From Bradyrhizobium sp. CCH5-F6 (GTDB lineage Bacteria > Pseudomonadota > Alphaproteobacteria > Rhizobiales > Xanthobacteraceae): 64,000 bases of DNA. The stretch's first letter is position 1, and every line of letters begins with the position of its first letter. The translations under genes were made by a program, and so were the position numbers. The stretch is from positions 60,375 to 124,374 of the forward strand of contig NZ_LSIC01000183.1 of NCBI RefSeq assembly GCF_001556045.1, given 5' to 3'. Positions 10,120 through 22,137 of the stretch are shown here, one piece after another. Under the pieces are notes generated by a model. It was not told the origin of the DNA and searched no databases. It worked only from the letters and a program-made list of their open reading frames with translations.

Positions 10120-11457
10120 ATGCGGAAAACCCTGCTGTTTCCCCTGGGCGCGCTCACCGGAGCGTGTCTGACCCTTCTGGCAGCCAGCCCGCACGGCGGA
10201 GTATGGGCGGCACGGGCGGCAGCGAACGCGGATGACGCCTATTCCCAGCTCAACCTGTTCGGCGCAGTGTTCGAACGGGTCAAGGCCAGCTACGTCGAGA
10301 AGCCCGACAATGCCAAGCTGATCGAGGGCGCGATCACCGGCATGGTGACCTCGCTCGATCCGCACTCCCGCTACATGAACGCCAAGGCCTGGACCGAGAT
10401 GCAGGAGACCACCTCCGGTGAGTTCGGCGGGCTCGGCATCGAGGTCACGATGGAGGATGGCCTCGTCAAGGTCGTCTCGCCGATCGACGACACGCCGGCT
10501 TCGAAGGCCGGCATCATGTCCGGCGACCTCATCAGCAAGATCGACGGCGAGGCCGTGCAGGGCATGACGCTCGAGCAGGCGGTCAACAAGATGAAGGGCC
10601 CGGTCAACACCAAGACCAAGCTCACCATCGTGCGCAAGGGCGCCGACGCGCCCCTCGACGTCGCGATCACCCGCGAGATCATCCATGTGCGCCCGGTGCG
10701 ATTCCAGGTCGAGAACGGCGACATCGGCTATATCCGCATTACCTCCTTCAACGAGCAGACCACCGATGGGCTGAAGAAGGCGATCGCTTCGATCACCAAG
10801 CAGATCCCCGCGGAGAAGCTCGCGGGCTATGTGGTGGACCTGCGCAACAATCCGGGCGGCCTGCTCGACCAGGCGGTGTCGGTGTCGAGCGCCTTCCTCC
10901 AGCGTGGCGAGGTCGTCTCGACCCGCGGGCGCACTCCGGAAGAGACCCAGCGCTTCACCGCGCATGGCGGCGATCTCACCAAGGGCAAGCCGCTGGTGGT
11001 GCTGATCAACGGCGGCTCGGCTTCGGCGTCTGAGATCGTCGCCGGCGCGCTGCATGACCACAAGCGCGCGACCCTGATCGGCACGCGCTCCTTCGGCAAG
11101 GGCTCGGTGCAGACGATCATTCCGCTCGGCTCTGGCAATGGCGCGCTGGCGCTGACCACAGCGCGCTACTACACGCCGTCGGGTCGCTCGATCCAGGCTC
11201 AGGGCATCGCGCCCGACATCGAGATCCTCCAGGACGTGCCGCCCGAGCTCAAGGGCCGGATGGATACCATGGCGGAGTCCCAGATGCGCGGGCATCTGCA
11301 GGCCGCCGACGGATCCGAGCAGACCGGGTCGCAATCCTATGTCCCGCCGGAGGCGAAGGACGACAAGGCCCTGCATGCGGCTTACGACTTCCTGCATGGC
11401 GTCACCGTGAATGCAGCGGCGGCGAAGCCGGCACCGAAGGCCTCTGTGCCGAACTGA
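10120..11457 (+). CDS. S41 family C-terminal processing peptidase (CtpA-like)
   Basis: A 445-residue periplasmic serine protease. The start MRKTLLFPLGALTGACLTL gives a signal peptide ending near VWAARAAA. The S41 N-terminal region contains ITGMVTSLDPHSRYM. A PDZ domain follows (SGEFGGLGIEV to GADAPLDVAI). The catalytic core has GYIRITSFNEQ, DLRNNPGGLLDQAV, the nucleophile serine in GGSASASEIVAGAL and the general-base lysine in SFGKGSVQT. Such proteases trim C termini of periplasmic proteins and cell-wall hydrolases. The ATG at 10120 fits the signal peptide; an AAAAAGG lies slightly far upstream. Confidence 0.93.
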   Translation: MRKTLLFPLGALTGACLTLLAASPHGGVWAARAAANADDAYSQLNLFGAVFERVKASYVEKPDNAKLIEGAITGMVTSLDPHSRYMNAKAWTEMQETTSGEFGGLGIEVTMEDGLVKVVSPIDDTPASKAGIMSGDLISKIDGEAVQGMTLEQAVNKMKGPVNTKTKLTIVRKGADAPLDVAITREIIHVRPVRFQVENGDIGYIRITSFNEQTTDGLKKAIASITKQIPAEKLAGYVVDLRNNPGGLLDQAVSVSSAFLQRGEVVSTRGRTPEETQRFTAHGGDLTKGKPLVVLINGGSASASEIVAGALHDHKRATLIGTRSFGKGSVQTIIPLGSGNGALALTTARYYTPSGRSIQAQGIAPDIEILQDVPPELKGRMDTMAESQMRGHLQAADGSEQTGSQSYVPPEAKDDKALHAAYDFLHGVTVNAAAAKPAPKASVPN

Positions 11458-11483
11458 ATCTTGCGATCTACAGCCGACGATCC

Positions 11484-11509
11484 CCCGGGAGCACGTGACC
11501 GCTCCCGGG
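11484..11509. terminator. Hairpin between convergent genes
   Basis: A perfect 9-base stem CCCGGGAGC/GCTCCCGGG with an 8-base loop lies 27 bases after the S41 protease stop, between it and the convergent GGDEF-EAL gene. There is no T run on either strand, so it may act as a transcript end-protecting hairpin or a bidirectional terminator. Confidence 0.5.
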
Positions 11510-11570
11510 CGAAATACTTCGGGATGTTGTCCTCGGCTCGGAGTCGCTCCCTGCCATTGGCAGCGGAGGC

Positions 11571-14291
11571 CTAACCGGCCTCGCGCCGGCGGCGCTCGCT
11601 GCCTTCGCGCCGGGCGAGCCGGCTGCGATGCAGCGCGAACAGCTCCAGCATCTTGTTGGCCGGCTTTGCGGCACTGAACAGATAGCCCTGCATCTCGGAG
11701 CAGCCGAGCGCGCGGAGCAGGCGCCGCTGCTCTTCCGTCTCGACGCCCTCGGCCGTGGTGGTCATGCGGCGGGCGGTCGCCAGATTGACCACGGCCTGAA
11801 CGATGCTGGCCGAGCCGTCGGGGCGGGCGATGTCGTCGACGAAGCAGCGGTCGATCTTGATCTTGTCGAAGGGGAAGCGGTGCAGATAGCTCAGGGATGA
11901 GTAGCCGGTGCCGAAATCGTCGAGCGCGATGTGCACGCCGATGGCACGGAGCTGGTGCAGGATCGCGAGCGCCGCGTCGTCGTCGCGGATCAGGACCGCC
12001 TCGGTGATCTCGAGCTCCAGTCGGCTCGCCGGCAGGTTCGAGGCGGCGAGCGCCGCCATGATCTTCAGCGCCAGCGTGCCGCTCTTGAATTGCACCGGCG
12101 AGACGTTGACGGCGAGGCGGATGTCGTCGGGCCAGCTTGCCGCGTCCCGGCACGCGGTCGCCAGCACCCATTCGCCGATCTCGTTGATCAGGCCGGTGTC
12201 TTCGGCGATCGGAATGAACTCGGCCGGCGAAACCATGCCGCGCTCGGGATGGCGCCAGCGCACCAGCGCTTCGCATCCGGTGATGCGGTCGTCCTTCAGG
12301 CCGAGGCAGGGCTGGTAATAGACCTCGAGCCCGCCATTGGCGATGGCGTGGCACAGGTCGCTCTCGAGCTGGCGGCGCTCACGAACCCTGGCGTCCATCT
12401 CCGGTTCGAAGAAGCGGTAGGTGTGGCGTCCGGCGGATTTGGCCGCGTACATCGCCATGTCCGCGTTCTTCAGGATCTGGTCCAGCGCCGTGCCGTGGTC
12501 CGGCGCGAGCGCAATGCCGATGCTGGCATCGGTGGTGAGATGATGTCCCATGCAGTCGAACGGCGTCCGGATGGCTTCGAAGACCCGCGCGACGAGTTCG
12601 TCGACCCGGTCCAGCGACGTCACCTGGCTCTGTACGATGGCGAATTCGTCCCCGCCCAGCCTCGCCACGAAGTCCGCCGGGCCCGCACAGCGGCGAAGGC
12701 TCTGCGCAACCGATTTCAACAGCTCGTCGCCGACGAGATGGCCGAGCGCGTCGTTGACGCCTTTGAACTCGTCGATGTCGATGTAATGCACGGCGATCCG
12801 TTCGCCGTCGGCGACCGCGGCCAGCTCCTGGCGCAGATGCTCGTGGAACTTGGCGCGATTGGGCAGGTCGGTCAGCGCGTCGTAATGGGCGAGGTGAGTG
12901 ATGCGTTCCTCGATGCGACGGCGCTCCGTGATGTCCTCGTGGGTCGCGACCCAGCCGCCATCCGCGAGCGGTTCGTTGAGGATGTGGATCGAGCGGCCAT
13001 CGGAGGTATCGACCACCATGGAATTGCGTATATGGATGCTCTTCAGCACCAGCGCGACGTAAGCGTCGACGTCGCCTGTGAATGAGCCGGTCGCCTTGCG
13101 ATGGGCGATGATGTCGTGGAAGCTGGAGCCGGGCCTCACGAACTCGGCCGACAATCCGTACATCTCGATGTAGCGCTGGTTGCAGACCACGAGCCGCTGC
13201 TCGGCGTCGAACAACAGAAGGCCTTGCGTCATGTTGTTGACGGCGCGGTCGAGCCGCTGCTTTTCCAGCGTCAGCCGTTCGCGCGAGAGGCGGTGCTGCT
13301 CCAGCAGCTTGCGCACGACCGCGATCAGCACGCCTGCGATGGCGAGCGCGGAGGAGGCGGCGACCGAGACCAGGATGCCGATCTGCTCGCGCCAATCCGT
13401 CAGGGCCGCCGCGCGCGTCGTCGTGGCCATGATCAGGATCGGGAAGTGGGGCAGGGCACGCGCGGAGATCAGCCGGTCCTCGCCGTCGACGGGGCTCGTG
13501 AAGCGGCCGGCGAAGTGATCGAGCCCGAAAACCCTCTGCTGCGCGAAAGAACCGGTCTTGAAATTTCGCCCCATCAACTCGCTGGAATGGGGATAACGGG
13601 CGAGCAGCGTGCCGTCCCGATGCAGCATCGAGATCGTCGCACCATCGCCGAGCACGACGGAGGCGAAGAATTTCTCGAAATTGGCGGGCTCGATCCCGCG
13701 TCCAACGACACCGAGGAACTCGCCGCCTGGCCCGACGATCTTCCGGGCGACCAGAATGGTCCATGTGCCGGAGACGCGGCTATGCAGCGGCTCGATCAGG
13801 ACATCAGGCGAAAAGGGATCGTACTTGAAGGTGCGGAAGTAGGCGCGATCGGCCACGTTCACTTTGGGAGCCGGCCATGCCGTCGACGAATTGATCAGAT
13901 TGCCGTCGGCATCGATGACGTTGACGCCGCCGATGTAGGGCAGCGCCTCGATCTTCGAGCGCAGCATCCGGTGGACGTCCTCGCCCGAGAGGCGATTGCG
14001 ATAGTCTTCTCCGGTCGCGATCCCGTTGGCGCGGACGTGATCGACGAAATCCTTCTGGATGACCGCGAAGTCCTGCAACTGCTGATCGAAATGGTGAGCG
14101 AGCAGCAGCACGGTGTTTTCCAGCTCGCGGCCGGAGTTGCGCAGCGTCCGTTCCCGGAAATTCTGCGCCATCAGAACCGAGCCTATGGCGATGGCTGCGA
14201 TCAGCAGCGTGCCGCCTACGACCAGCCAGCGGATCGGTCCGCTGCGCAAGAAGGCGTGGTCAAAGAGGCGACTGCCGAATCTCGTCATCAT
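11571..14291 (-). CDS. Membrane-bound GGDEF-EAL protein with Cache and PAS sensing domains
   Basis: A 906-residue cyclic-di-GMP signalling protein. TM1 lies near residues 20-43. A periplasmic dCache-like region runs to about 300 (VADRAYFRTFKYDP is typical), and TM2 lies near 300-325. A PAS domain follows (NNMTQGLLLFDAEQRL). The GGDEF domain keeps an intact RLGGDEF near residue 545. The EAL domain has CEALVRWRHP near 674, NVSPVQF, and DDFGTGYSSLSYL near 792. Both catalytic signatures are intact, so either cyclase or phosphodiesterase activity is possible; which dominates is not visible. It is monocistronic and convergent with the S41 protease. The Cache ligand is unknown. Confidence 0.93.
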   Translation of the reverse strand: MMTRFGSRLFDHAFLRSGPIRWLVVGGTLLIAAIAIGSVLMAQNFRERTLRNSGRELENTVLLLAHHFDQQLQDFAVIQKDFVDHVRANGIATGEDYRNRLSGEDVHRMLRSKIEALPYIGGVNVIDADGNLINSSTAWPAPKVNVADRAYFRTFKYDPFSPDVLIEPLHSRVSGTWTILVARKIVGPGGEFLGVVGRGIEPANFEKFFASVVLGDGATISMLHRDGTLLARYPHSSELMGRNFKTGSFAQQRVFGLDHFAGRFTSPVDGEDRLISARALPHFPILIMATTTRAAALTDWREQIGILVSVAASSALAIAGVLIAVVRKLLEQHRLSRERLTLEKQRLDRAVNNMTQGLLLFDAEQRLVVCNQRYIEMYGLSAEFVRPGSSFHDIIAHRKATGSFTGDVDAYVALVLKSIHIRNSMVVDTSDGRSIHILNEPLADGGWVATHEDITERRRIEERITHLAHYDALTDLPNRAKFHEHLRQELAAVADGERIAVHYIDIDEFKGVNDALGHLVGDELLKSVAQSLRRCAGPADFVARLGGDEFAIVQSQVTSLDRVDELVARVFEAIRTPFDCMGHHLTTDASIGIALAPDHGTALDQILKNADMAMYAAKSAGRHTYRFFEPEMDARVRERRQLESDLCHAIANGGLEVYYQPCLGLKDDRITGCEALVRWRHPERGMVSPAEFIPIAEDTGLINEIGEWVLATACRDAASWPDDIRLAVNVSPVQFKSGTLALKIMAALAASNLPASRLELEITEAVLIRDDDAALAILHQLRAIGVHIALDDFGTGYSSLSYLHRFPFDKIKIDRCFVDDIARPDGSASIVQAVVNLATARRMTTTAEGVETEEQRRLLRALGCSEMQGYLFSAAKPANKMLELFALHRSRLARREGSERRRREAG

Positions 14292-14455
14292 GCTGGGTCA
14301 TTGCCGTACACACGCCAGGATCAATTCTTGGCCCGAAAACACCCGTTGGTTTACGGGAACGGTGTGGAGGCAAAGTTAGCAAGACGGGTTAACGCAACGT
14401 CAATGGCCGCACACAAAAGCGGTCGATGCGCGCGGCGCCGCTGAAGAGAGCCGCT

Positions 14456-14974
14456 TCAGGCGCGATAATGGCCGGATTTGCCGCCGAGCTTCTCGACCAG
14501 ATGAATGCCCTCGATGCGCACGCCGCGCTCCACCGCCTTGATCATGTCGTAGATGGTGAGGCAGGCGACCGAGACGGCCGTGAGGGCCTCCATCTCGACG
14601 CCGGTCGGGCCCGTCACCTTCACGCTGGCCCGAACGAGGCAGCCCGGCAATTTCACGTCGGGCTCGATGTCGACCGTCACCTTCGACAGTGCAAGCGGAT
14701 GACAGAGCGGGATCAGTTCGGAGGTGCGCTTGGCGGCCATGATGCCGGCGATGCGCGCGGTGCCGAGCACGTCGCCCTTCTTGGCGTTGCCGGACACGAT
14801 CAGGTCGAGCGTTGCCTTGCTCATGACGACGCGGCCTTCCGCGACCGCAAGCCGCTCCGTCGCGGGCTTGTCCGAGACGTCGACCATCCGCGCCTCGCCG
14901 GAGGCGCCGATATGGGTGAGGGCGGGGCCGGCCTTGGATCTGGCCGTCCTCGTGCTGGCTGTTTTGCGCGGCAT
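14456..14974 (-). CDS. moaC: Cyclic pyranopterin monophosphate synthase MoaC
   Basis: A 172-residue enzyme of molybdenum cofactor synthesis that, after MoaA, forms cyclic pyranopterin monophosphate. Visible motifs are [18 protein letters not shown], the active-site [12 protein letters not shown], and [23 protein letters not shown]. An N-terminal extension of about 18 basic residues ([13 protein letters not shown]) is probably disordered. The ATG follows the trpC stop by one base, so translation is coupled. The usual downstream partner moeA is not adjacent here. Confidence 0.96.
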   Translation of the reverse strand: MPRKTASTRTARSKAGPALTHIGASGEARMVDVSDKPATERLAVAEGRVVMSKATLDLIVSGNAKKGDVLGTARIAGIMAAKRTSELIPLCHPLALSKVTVDIEPDVKLPGCLVRASVKVTGPTGVEMEALTAVSVACLTIYDMIKAVERGVRIEGIHLVEKLGGKSGHYRA

Positions 14975-14975
14975 G

Positions 14976-15797
14976 TCAGCGCGTGCCCGTCGCGCGCGTC
15001 GTCGTCTTGCGCGCGAGCAGCGCCCGCGTTGCCGCGGTCACGTCGGCCTGCCGCATCAGGCTCTCGCCGACCAGGAACGTCGACATGCCGACGCGCTCGA
15101 GCCGGGCGAGATCTTCGGCCGTAAAGATACCGCTCTCGCCGACCATCAGCCGATCTCCAGGAATCAGCGGCGCCAGCGTCTCGCTGGTCGCGAGCGTGGT
15201 CTCGAAGGTGCGCAGATTGCGGTTGTTGACGCCGATCATCGGCGAGCGCAGCTTCAGCGCGCGCTCGAGCTCGGCGCGGTCGTGGATCTCGATCAGCACG
15301 TCCATGCCGCAGGCGATGGCGGCGTCTTCGAGGTCCCTGGCGGTGGCATCGTCGAGCGCCGCCATGATGATCAGGATGCAGTCGGCGCCGTGCGCGCGCG
15401 CCTCGACCACCTGATAGGTGTCGAACATGAAATCCTTGCGCAGCACCGGCAATGACGTTGCCGCGCGCGCCGCCACCATGAAGTCGAGATGGCCCTGGAA
15501 CGACGGCGTGTCGGTCAGTACCGAGAGACAGGCTGCGCCGCCCGCCTCATAGGCTTTTGCGAGTGCCGGCGGGTCGAAGTCGGCCCGAATGAGACCCTTG
15601 GAGGGCGAGGCCTTCTTGATCTCGGCGATCAGCGCGTAATCACCATGGGCAAGCTTGCTCCTGATCGCCCGGAGGAAACCTCGCGGCGCGGAGGCGGTCC
15701 TGGCTTGCGCCTCCACGGCGGAGAGTGGATGCGACCGCTTCGCTGCCGCGATCTCCTCGCGTTTGTAGGTCTCGATCTTGGTCAGGATGTCGGACAT
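14976..15797 (-). CDS. trpC: Indole-3-glycerol phosphate synthase
   Basis: A 273-residue TIM-barrel enzyme that converts carboxyphenylamino-deoxyribulose phosphate to indole-3-glycerol phosphate in tryptophan synthesis. Motifs include [11 protein letters not shown] with the catalytic Lys, [40 protein letters not shown] and [12 protein letters not shown]. It is the stand-alone TrpC; no TrpF domain is fused. The ATG at 15797 lies 7 bases after the trpD stop, whereas an upstream TTG would overlap nothing useful. The gene is in an operon with ppiD, trpD and moaC. Confidence 0.96.
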   Translation of the reverse strand: MSDILTKIETYKREEIAAAKRSHPLSAVEAQARTASAPRGFLRAIRSKLAHGDYALIAEIKKASPSKGLIRADFDPPALAKAYEAGGAACLSVLTDTPSFQGHLDFMVAARAATSLPVLRKDFMFDTYQVVEARAHGADCILIIMAALDDATARDLEDAAIACGMDVLIEIHDRAELERALKLRSPMIGVNNRNLRTFETTLATSETLAPLIPGDRLMVGESGIFTAEDLARLERVGMSTFLVGESLMRQADVTAATRALLARKTTTRATGTR

Positions 15798-15804
15798 GCG
15801 CAAT

Positions 15805-16818
15805 TCAGCTGTTGGAGACCGTGATCAGGTGCTTCAGCTTTGCGCTGGCCGCGCCGCTGTCGATCGAGCGGACGCCGATCGCGACGCCCTCCTTGAGGTC
15901 CTTGGCGCGGCCGGCCACGACGAGCGCGGCGGCGGCGTTGATCAGCGCCACGTCGCGATAGGGGCTTGGCTTGCCGTTGAGCACGCTTTGCAGCGCGATC
16001 GCATTGGCGTCGGCGTCGCCGCCCCTCAGCGCACCGGCCTCGCAACGCGGCAGTCCGGCTTCCTCCGGCGTCACCTCGAAATTCCGGATCTCGCCATTCT
16101 GGAGCGCGGAGACGAAGGTCGGGCCGGTGAGGGTGATCTCGTCGAGACCGTCGGAGCCATGCACGACCCAGGCAGATTCCGAGCCGAGGTTCTTCAGCAC
16201 CTGCGCCAGCGGCTGCACCCATTGCCTGGAGAACACGCCGACCATCTGCCGCTTCACGCCGGCCGGATTTGACAAGGGACCGAGCAGGTTGAAAATCGTG
16301 CGCGTCGCAAGCTCGACTCGGGTCGGGCCGACGTTCTTCATGGCGGGGTGGTGGGCCGGGGCGAACATGAAGCCGATGCCGCATTCTCGCACGCAGCGCC
16401 CGACCTGTTCCGGCTTCAGATCGATCTTCACCCCGAGCGATGCCAGCACGTCGGCGGCACCCGAGCGCGACGACAGCGCGCGGTTGCCGTGCTTGGCCAC
16501 CGGCACGCCGGCGCCCGCGACGATGAAGGAGGCGCAGGTCGAGACGTTGACCGAGCCGGAGCCGTCGCCGCCGGTGCCGACGATGTCGACGGCATCGGGC
16601 GGTGCCGTCACGGTCAGCATCTTGGAGCGCATCGCCGCGACCGCGCCGGTGATCTCGTCCACGGTCTCGCCGCGTACCCGCAACGCCATCAGCAGGCCGC
16701 CCATCTGCGAGGGGGTGGCTTCGCCCGACATCATGGCGTCGAAAGCGGAAGCGGCCTCGTCACGCGACAGGCTGGCACCGGTCGCCACTTTTCCAATGAT
16801 CGATTTCAGGTCGTCCAT
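15805..16818 (-). CDS. trpD: Anthranilate phosphoribosyltransferase
   Basis: A 337-residue enzyme that transfers phosphoribose from PRPP to anthranilate, the second step of tryptophan synthesis. The N-terminal helical domain contains [21 protein letters not shown]. The PRPP site is [17 protein letters not shown], followed by [33 protein letters not shown] and the [14 protein letters not shown] loop. No trpG/trpE gene lies upstream; in this lineage anthranilate synthase is commonly a fused trpEG elsewhere. It begins 14 bases after ppiD. Confidence 0.97.
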   Translation of the reverse strand: MDDLKSIIGKVATGASLSRDEAASAFDAMMSGEATPSQMGGLLMALRVRGETVDEITGAVAAMRSKMLTVTAPPDAVDIVGTGGDGSGSVNVSTCASFIVAGAGVPVAKHGNRALSSRSGAADVLASLGVKIDLKPEQVGRCVRECGIGFMFAPAHHPAMKNVGPTRVELATRTIFNLLGPLSNPAGVKRQMVGVFSRQWVQPLAQVLKNLGSESAWVVHGSDGLDEITLTGPTFVSALQNGEIRNFEVTPEEAGLPRCEAGALRGGDADANAIALQSVLNGKPSPYRDVALINAAAALVVAGRAKDLKEGVAIGVRSIDSGAASAKLKHLITVSNS

Positions 16819-16832
16819 CGCGTGCTTTCAAC

Positions 16833-18740
16833 TCACTGGTTCGCGCCGGTCACCTGCGCGAAGGCGGCCTGATTGATGGTGGTTCCGATGTCGGTCTCGA
16901 GCTTGCTGACGTAGGAGGCGACCTGCTCCTCGATCAGGCCACGATCGAGGCTGTCCTTCAGCTTCTTGGCCGCGTCGGAGGTGACGTCGACCGCGGGATC
17001 GACGATGTCGGTGACGCGGAAGACGACCACTTCGCTGCCGCCGCTCACGGCCGTCTGTCCGACGCCGTCCTTGGCGGTGCGGAAGGCGGCCGACACGACG
17101 GTGCCGGGCACGCCGGCAGGCGAATCGTCGCGCTTGAAGCCGGTCGCGGTCTCGACCTTTGCGCCGACCGCGGCGGCCTCGTCAGCGAGCTTGGCGCCCG
17201 CTTCGAGCTTCTGCACCATCTCGGTCGCCTTGGCCTTCAGCCTGGCCGCGATCTGGTCCTGGCGCCAGCGTGCCTCGACCTGATCGCGGACCTCGTCGAG
17301 ACTGCGGTCACGCGAGGGCGTGATGGCGAGCACGTCGTACCAGACATAGCCGCCCTTGAACGAGATCGCGTCGTTGTCGACGCCGACATCGGTGTTGAAG
17401 GCCTGCGACACCACGTCGAGGCCCTGCGGGATGTTGGCAACCGGCTGGCCGTTCGGGGCGCGGCCGGAGCGGTCGACGGCGTCGATGGTCACGGCCGTGA
17501 GGCCGAGCTTCTGCGCCGCGTCGATCACGCTGGAGCCGCCGCCGCGCTCGTCTTCCATCTTGTCGCGGAGATCGTTGACCTTGACGCGCGCGCGCTCGGT
17601 CGCGATCTCGCGCTTGATGTCACCCGCGAGGCTGGCGTAGTCGGCCTCCTTGCCCGGCTCGATCTTTTCGACTCTGACGATGGAGGTGCCGAGAGCGCCC
17701 TGGATCGGCTGGCTGATCTCACCGACGGGAAGCTTGAAGGCTGCATCGCCCACCGCCGGATCGAGCGAAGACTTGGTCACGAGGCCAAGGTCGACGTCGG
17801 AGGCAGTCAGCCCGCGCTCCTTGCCGAGGTCCTCGAACGACATTCCGCCGGCGAGCCGATCGCGCGCGGCCTGCGCCTCCGCCGCATTGGGGAACACGAT
17901 CTGATGTATCTGGCGCCTCTCGGGCGTGCCGAGCCGGTCCTTGCGCTGATCGAAGAGCTTCTTGGCGTCCTCATCGGAGACCTCGCTCCATTTGCCGATC
18001 TCTTCCGGCGAGACCACGACGAAGGAGATCTTGCGGTATTCGGGCGCGCGGAACTGGACCTTGTGATCCTCGAAATAGGTGGCGAGGGCCTCGGGCGAGG
18101 GCGCGTCGATGGTGCCCGCCTGCGCGGCGTCGAGCTTGACGAATTCGATCGCGCGCTGCTCGTTCTGGAAGCGCGTCAGCACGTCGATCATCGCCTTCGG
18201 CGGCTCCACGCCGGCGCCGATCGTGCCGGTGATCTGGCGGCGCAGCGACACCTTGCGCTGCTCGGCGACGTAGCGCTGCTCGGTGTAGCCGAAATTGCGG
18301 ATCACGGCCTGGAAGCGGTTCGCGTCGAAACTGCCGCCGACGCCCTTGAAGTTGGGATCGTTCATGATGACCTGGCGGATCTGCTCGTCGGACTGGCCGA
18401 GCCCCAGCCGGCGCGCCTCTTCGTCGAGGGCGGCTTCCGCGATCGTCTGCTGCAGCACCTGGCGATCGAGGCCGAAGGCACGTGCCTGATCGGGCGTCAG
18501 CGGACGGCCGAACTGGCGGCTGATCTGTTGCAGGCGGTCCGTGTAGATCTGGCGGAACTCGTTGAGCGAAATCTCCGTGCTGCCGATCTTGGCCACCGTG
18601 GACTGCCCAAAGCCCTTGAAGATGTCGGCGATGCCCCAAACGCCGAAACTGATGATCAACACGCCCATCACCACGGCCATAATGATCTTGCCGAGCCAGT
18701 TTGATGAGGCCTTGCGCATTCCTCGAAGCATTGGGTCCAA
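16833..18740 (-). CDS. ppiD: PpiD-like periplasmic peptidyl-prolyl isomerase/chaperone
   Basis: A 635-residue inner-membrane-anchored folding factor. The N-terminal anchor is near residues 15-35 (IIMAVVMGVLIISFGVWGI), followed by a SurA_N-like chaperone region with FRQIYTDRLQQISRQFGRPL. A parvulin rotamase domain lies near 270-360 (RRQIHQIVFPNAAEAQAARDRL, then GLVTKSSLDPAVGDAAFKL). The C-terminal SurA-like helices surround further residues. PpiD works near the Sec translocon on emerging envelope proteins. It heads the trpD-trpC-moaC operon and is divergent from tpiA. Confidence 0.92.
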   Translation of the reverse strand: MDPMLRGMRKASSNWLGKIIMAVVMGVLIISFGVWGIADIFKGFGQSTVAKIGSTEISLNEFRQIYTDRLQQISRQFGRPLTPDQARAFGLDRQVLQQTIAEAALDEEARRLGLGQSDEQIRQVIMNDPNFKGVGGSFDANRFQAVIRNFGYTEQRYVAEQRKVSLRRQITGTIGAGVEPPKAMIDVLTRFQNEQRAIEFVKLDAAQAGTIDAPSPEALATYFEDHKVQFRAPEYRKISFVVVSPEEIGKWSEVSDEDAKKLFDQRKDRLGTPERRQIHQIVFPNAAEAQAARDRLAGGMSFEDLGKERGLTASDVDLGLVTKSSLDPAVGDAAFKLPVGEISQPIQGALGTSIVRVEKIEPGKEADYASLAGDIKREIATERARVKVNDLRDKMEDERGGGSSVIDAAQKLGLTAVTIDAVDRSGRAPNGQPVANIPQGLDVVSQAFNTDVGVDNDAISFKGGYVWYDVLAITPSRDRSLDEVRDQVEARWRQDQIAARLKAKATEMVQKLEAGAKLADEAAAVGAKVETATGFKRDDSPAGVPGTVVSAAFRTAKDGVGQTAVSGGSEVVVFRVTDIVDPAVDVTSDAAKKLKDSLDRGLIEEQVASYVSKLETDIGTTINQAAFAQVTGANQ

Positions 18741-18954
18741 CTTGTTTGGTCAGGAAGGGGAACGGAGCGCGTCTTAATGCAGATTCCGCAAAAGCGCGTC
18801 ACCAAATTGATCAATCATCATAAAGTGGTGGCTTTCCCCCCGCAACCTCGCCTCACGCGACCGCTGGAGGCTGCGGTTAAAGGCCTCTGGTCTCTGGAAC
18901 TGCCGCGGCTCCTCTGCTAGCGCATGCACAAACCTCATTCCGCTGGACATTGAC

Positions 18955-19713
18955 ATGACCGACGCCATCCGACCGCTGATCGCCGGCAATTGGAAAATGA
19001 ACGGCCTGAAAGCCCAGGCTGCCGAATTCGACGCCATGCTCAACGGCGCGGCAGACGTGGCTGGCAAGGCCGATCTGCTGGTGTGCCCGCCGGCGACACT
19101 GATTGCGGCCTTCGCCGAGAAGGCGCGCGGCAAGAAGGTCGCTGTAGGGGCCCAGGACTGCCACCCCAAGGCCTCCGGCGCCCATACCGGCGATATCGCC
19201 GCTGAGATGCTGGCCGATGCCGGCGCGAGCGCCATCATCGTCGGCCATTCCGAGCGCCGCGCAGACCATGGCGAGGGGGACGCGCTGATCCGGCAGAAGG
19301 CCGAGGCTGCCTGGCGTGCTGGCGTCACCGCGATCGTCTGCATCGGCGAGACGCAAGGCCAGCGCGATGCCGGGCAGACCCTGGACGTCCTGCGCGGCCA
19401 GCTCGACGGCTCACTGCCGGACGGCTCCACCGCCGCGAATCTGGTGGTGGCCTATGAGCCGGTCTGGGCGATCGGCACCGGCCTGACCCCAACGGCCAAG
19501 GATGTCGAGCAGATTCATGGCTTTATCCGGGAGCTCCTGACGTCCCGGTTCAAGGCCGACGGCGCCAGGATGCGCATCCTCTATGGCGGCTCTGTCAAGC
19601 CGTCCAACGCGGCCGAGTTGATGGCCGTGACAAACGTCAACGGCGCCCTGGTTGGCGGCGCCAGCCTGAAAGCGGCCGATTTCCTTGCGATCGCCAAGGG
19701 CTGTCCTAACTAA
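18955..19713 (+). CDS. tpiA: Triosephosphate isomerase
   Basis: A 252-residue glycolytic TIM barrel that interconverts dihydroxyacetone phosphate and glyceraldehyde 3-phosphate. Signatures are IAGNWKMNG with the active-site Asn and Lys, IIVGHSERR with the electrophilic His, [13 protein letters not shown] with the catalytic Glu, and [12 protein letters not shown] plus GALVGGASL in the phosphate loop. The ATG gives the standard N terminus. The gene is divergent from ppiD across about 210 bases and is followed by secG, a common alphaproteobacterial order. Confidence 0.97.
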   Translation: MTDAIRPLIAGNWKMNGLKAQAAEFDAMLNGAADVAGKADLLVCPPATLIAAFAEKARGKKVAVGAQDCHPKASGAHTGDIAAEMLADAGASAIIVGHSERRADHGEGDALIRQKAEAAWRAGVTAIVCIGETQGQRDAGQTLDVLRGQLDGSLPDGSTAANLVVAYEPVWAIGTGLTPTAKDVEQIHGFIRELLTSRFKADGARMRILYGGSVKPSNAAELMAVTNVNGALVGGASLKAADFLAIAKGCPN

Positions 19714-19866
19714 GGGGTGCCCCTGGCTCATTCAAACCGGTGGCCCGGACCCGATCGGGGGTGGCAATGGCCCATCCGATCGTGTAACACCGCGCAACTT
19801 CAGGAAAACCCGCGAAGCGCGATCGGCCGCCGTCTCGGCGCTGTCCGCTTGTGACGGAAGGACACT

Positions 19867-20253
19867 ATGCAGACCGTTGTCATCGTCATCCACCTCATGA
19901 TCGTCGCCGTCATGATCGGCGCCGTCCTGCTCCAGAAGTCGGAGGGCGGCGGCCTCGGCATGGGCGGCGGCGCGGGTTTCATGTCGAGCCGTGGCACTGC
20001 GAACCTGTTGACGCGAACCACCGCGATCCTGGCCGTGGGCTTCTTCCTCACCAGCCTGTTCCTGTCCTGGTACGCCGGCTACGACCGCAAGCCCTCGTCG
20101 ATCATCGGCACGCCTGCGTCGCAGACCCAGCCGGCTGGCGGTTCGCCGATCGCGCCGCCGACCTCGGGCGGCATTCTGGATTCGCTGAAGAAGGCCGACG
20201 AGCAGCAGCAGAACCAGGCGCCGTCAGGTCCGCAGGTGCCGCGTTCGCAATAA
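19867..20253 (+). CDS. secG: Preprotein translocase subunit SecG
   Basis: A 128-residue inner-membrane protein of the SecYEG channel. Two hydrophobic helices (TVVIVIHLMIVAVMIGAVLL and TAILAVGFFLTSLFL) flank the family loop LLQKSEGGGLGMGGGAGFMSSRGTANLLTR, of which the GGGLGMGGG core is diagnostic. The C-terminal tail is a Pro/Gln/Ser-rich stretch typical of alphaproteobacterial SecG. It sits between tpiA and pyrG. Confidence 0.95.
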   Translation: MQTVVIVIHLMIVAVMIGAVLLQKSEGGGLGMGGGAGFMSSRGTANLLTRTTAILAVGFFLTSLFLSWYAGYDRKPSSIIGTPASQTQPAGGSPIAPPTSGGILDSLKKADEQQQNQAPSGPQVPRSQ

Positions 20254-20407
20254 AGCAGGGGGGCCATGCAGGGCGGCGTCTACCGTCCTGCATCAACAAT
20301 CCCCATCAAGCCACTGTCACCACTCTTAGTTTTGGCTCACCCACAGGCCCGCAGAATCTTTGGGGCGGAACACGAATCGCTTTGGCGAATCGAGTTTAGG
20401 GGATTAG

Positions 20408-22051
<1,644 letters not shown>

Positions 22052-22137
22052 TGTGCTGTGCTCTGGACCTTTGACGATCGCGCCTTTTGTTGCGACAAAA
22101 CCTGCCGCAAGAACAACAATGCAGGGAGTGAGCTCCG

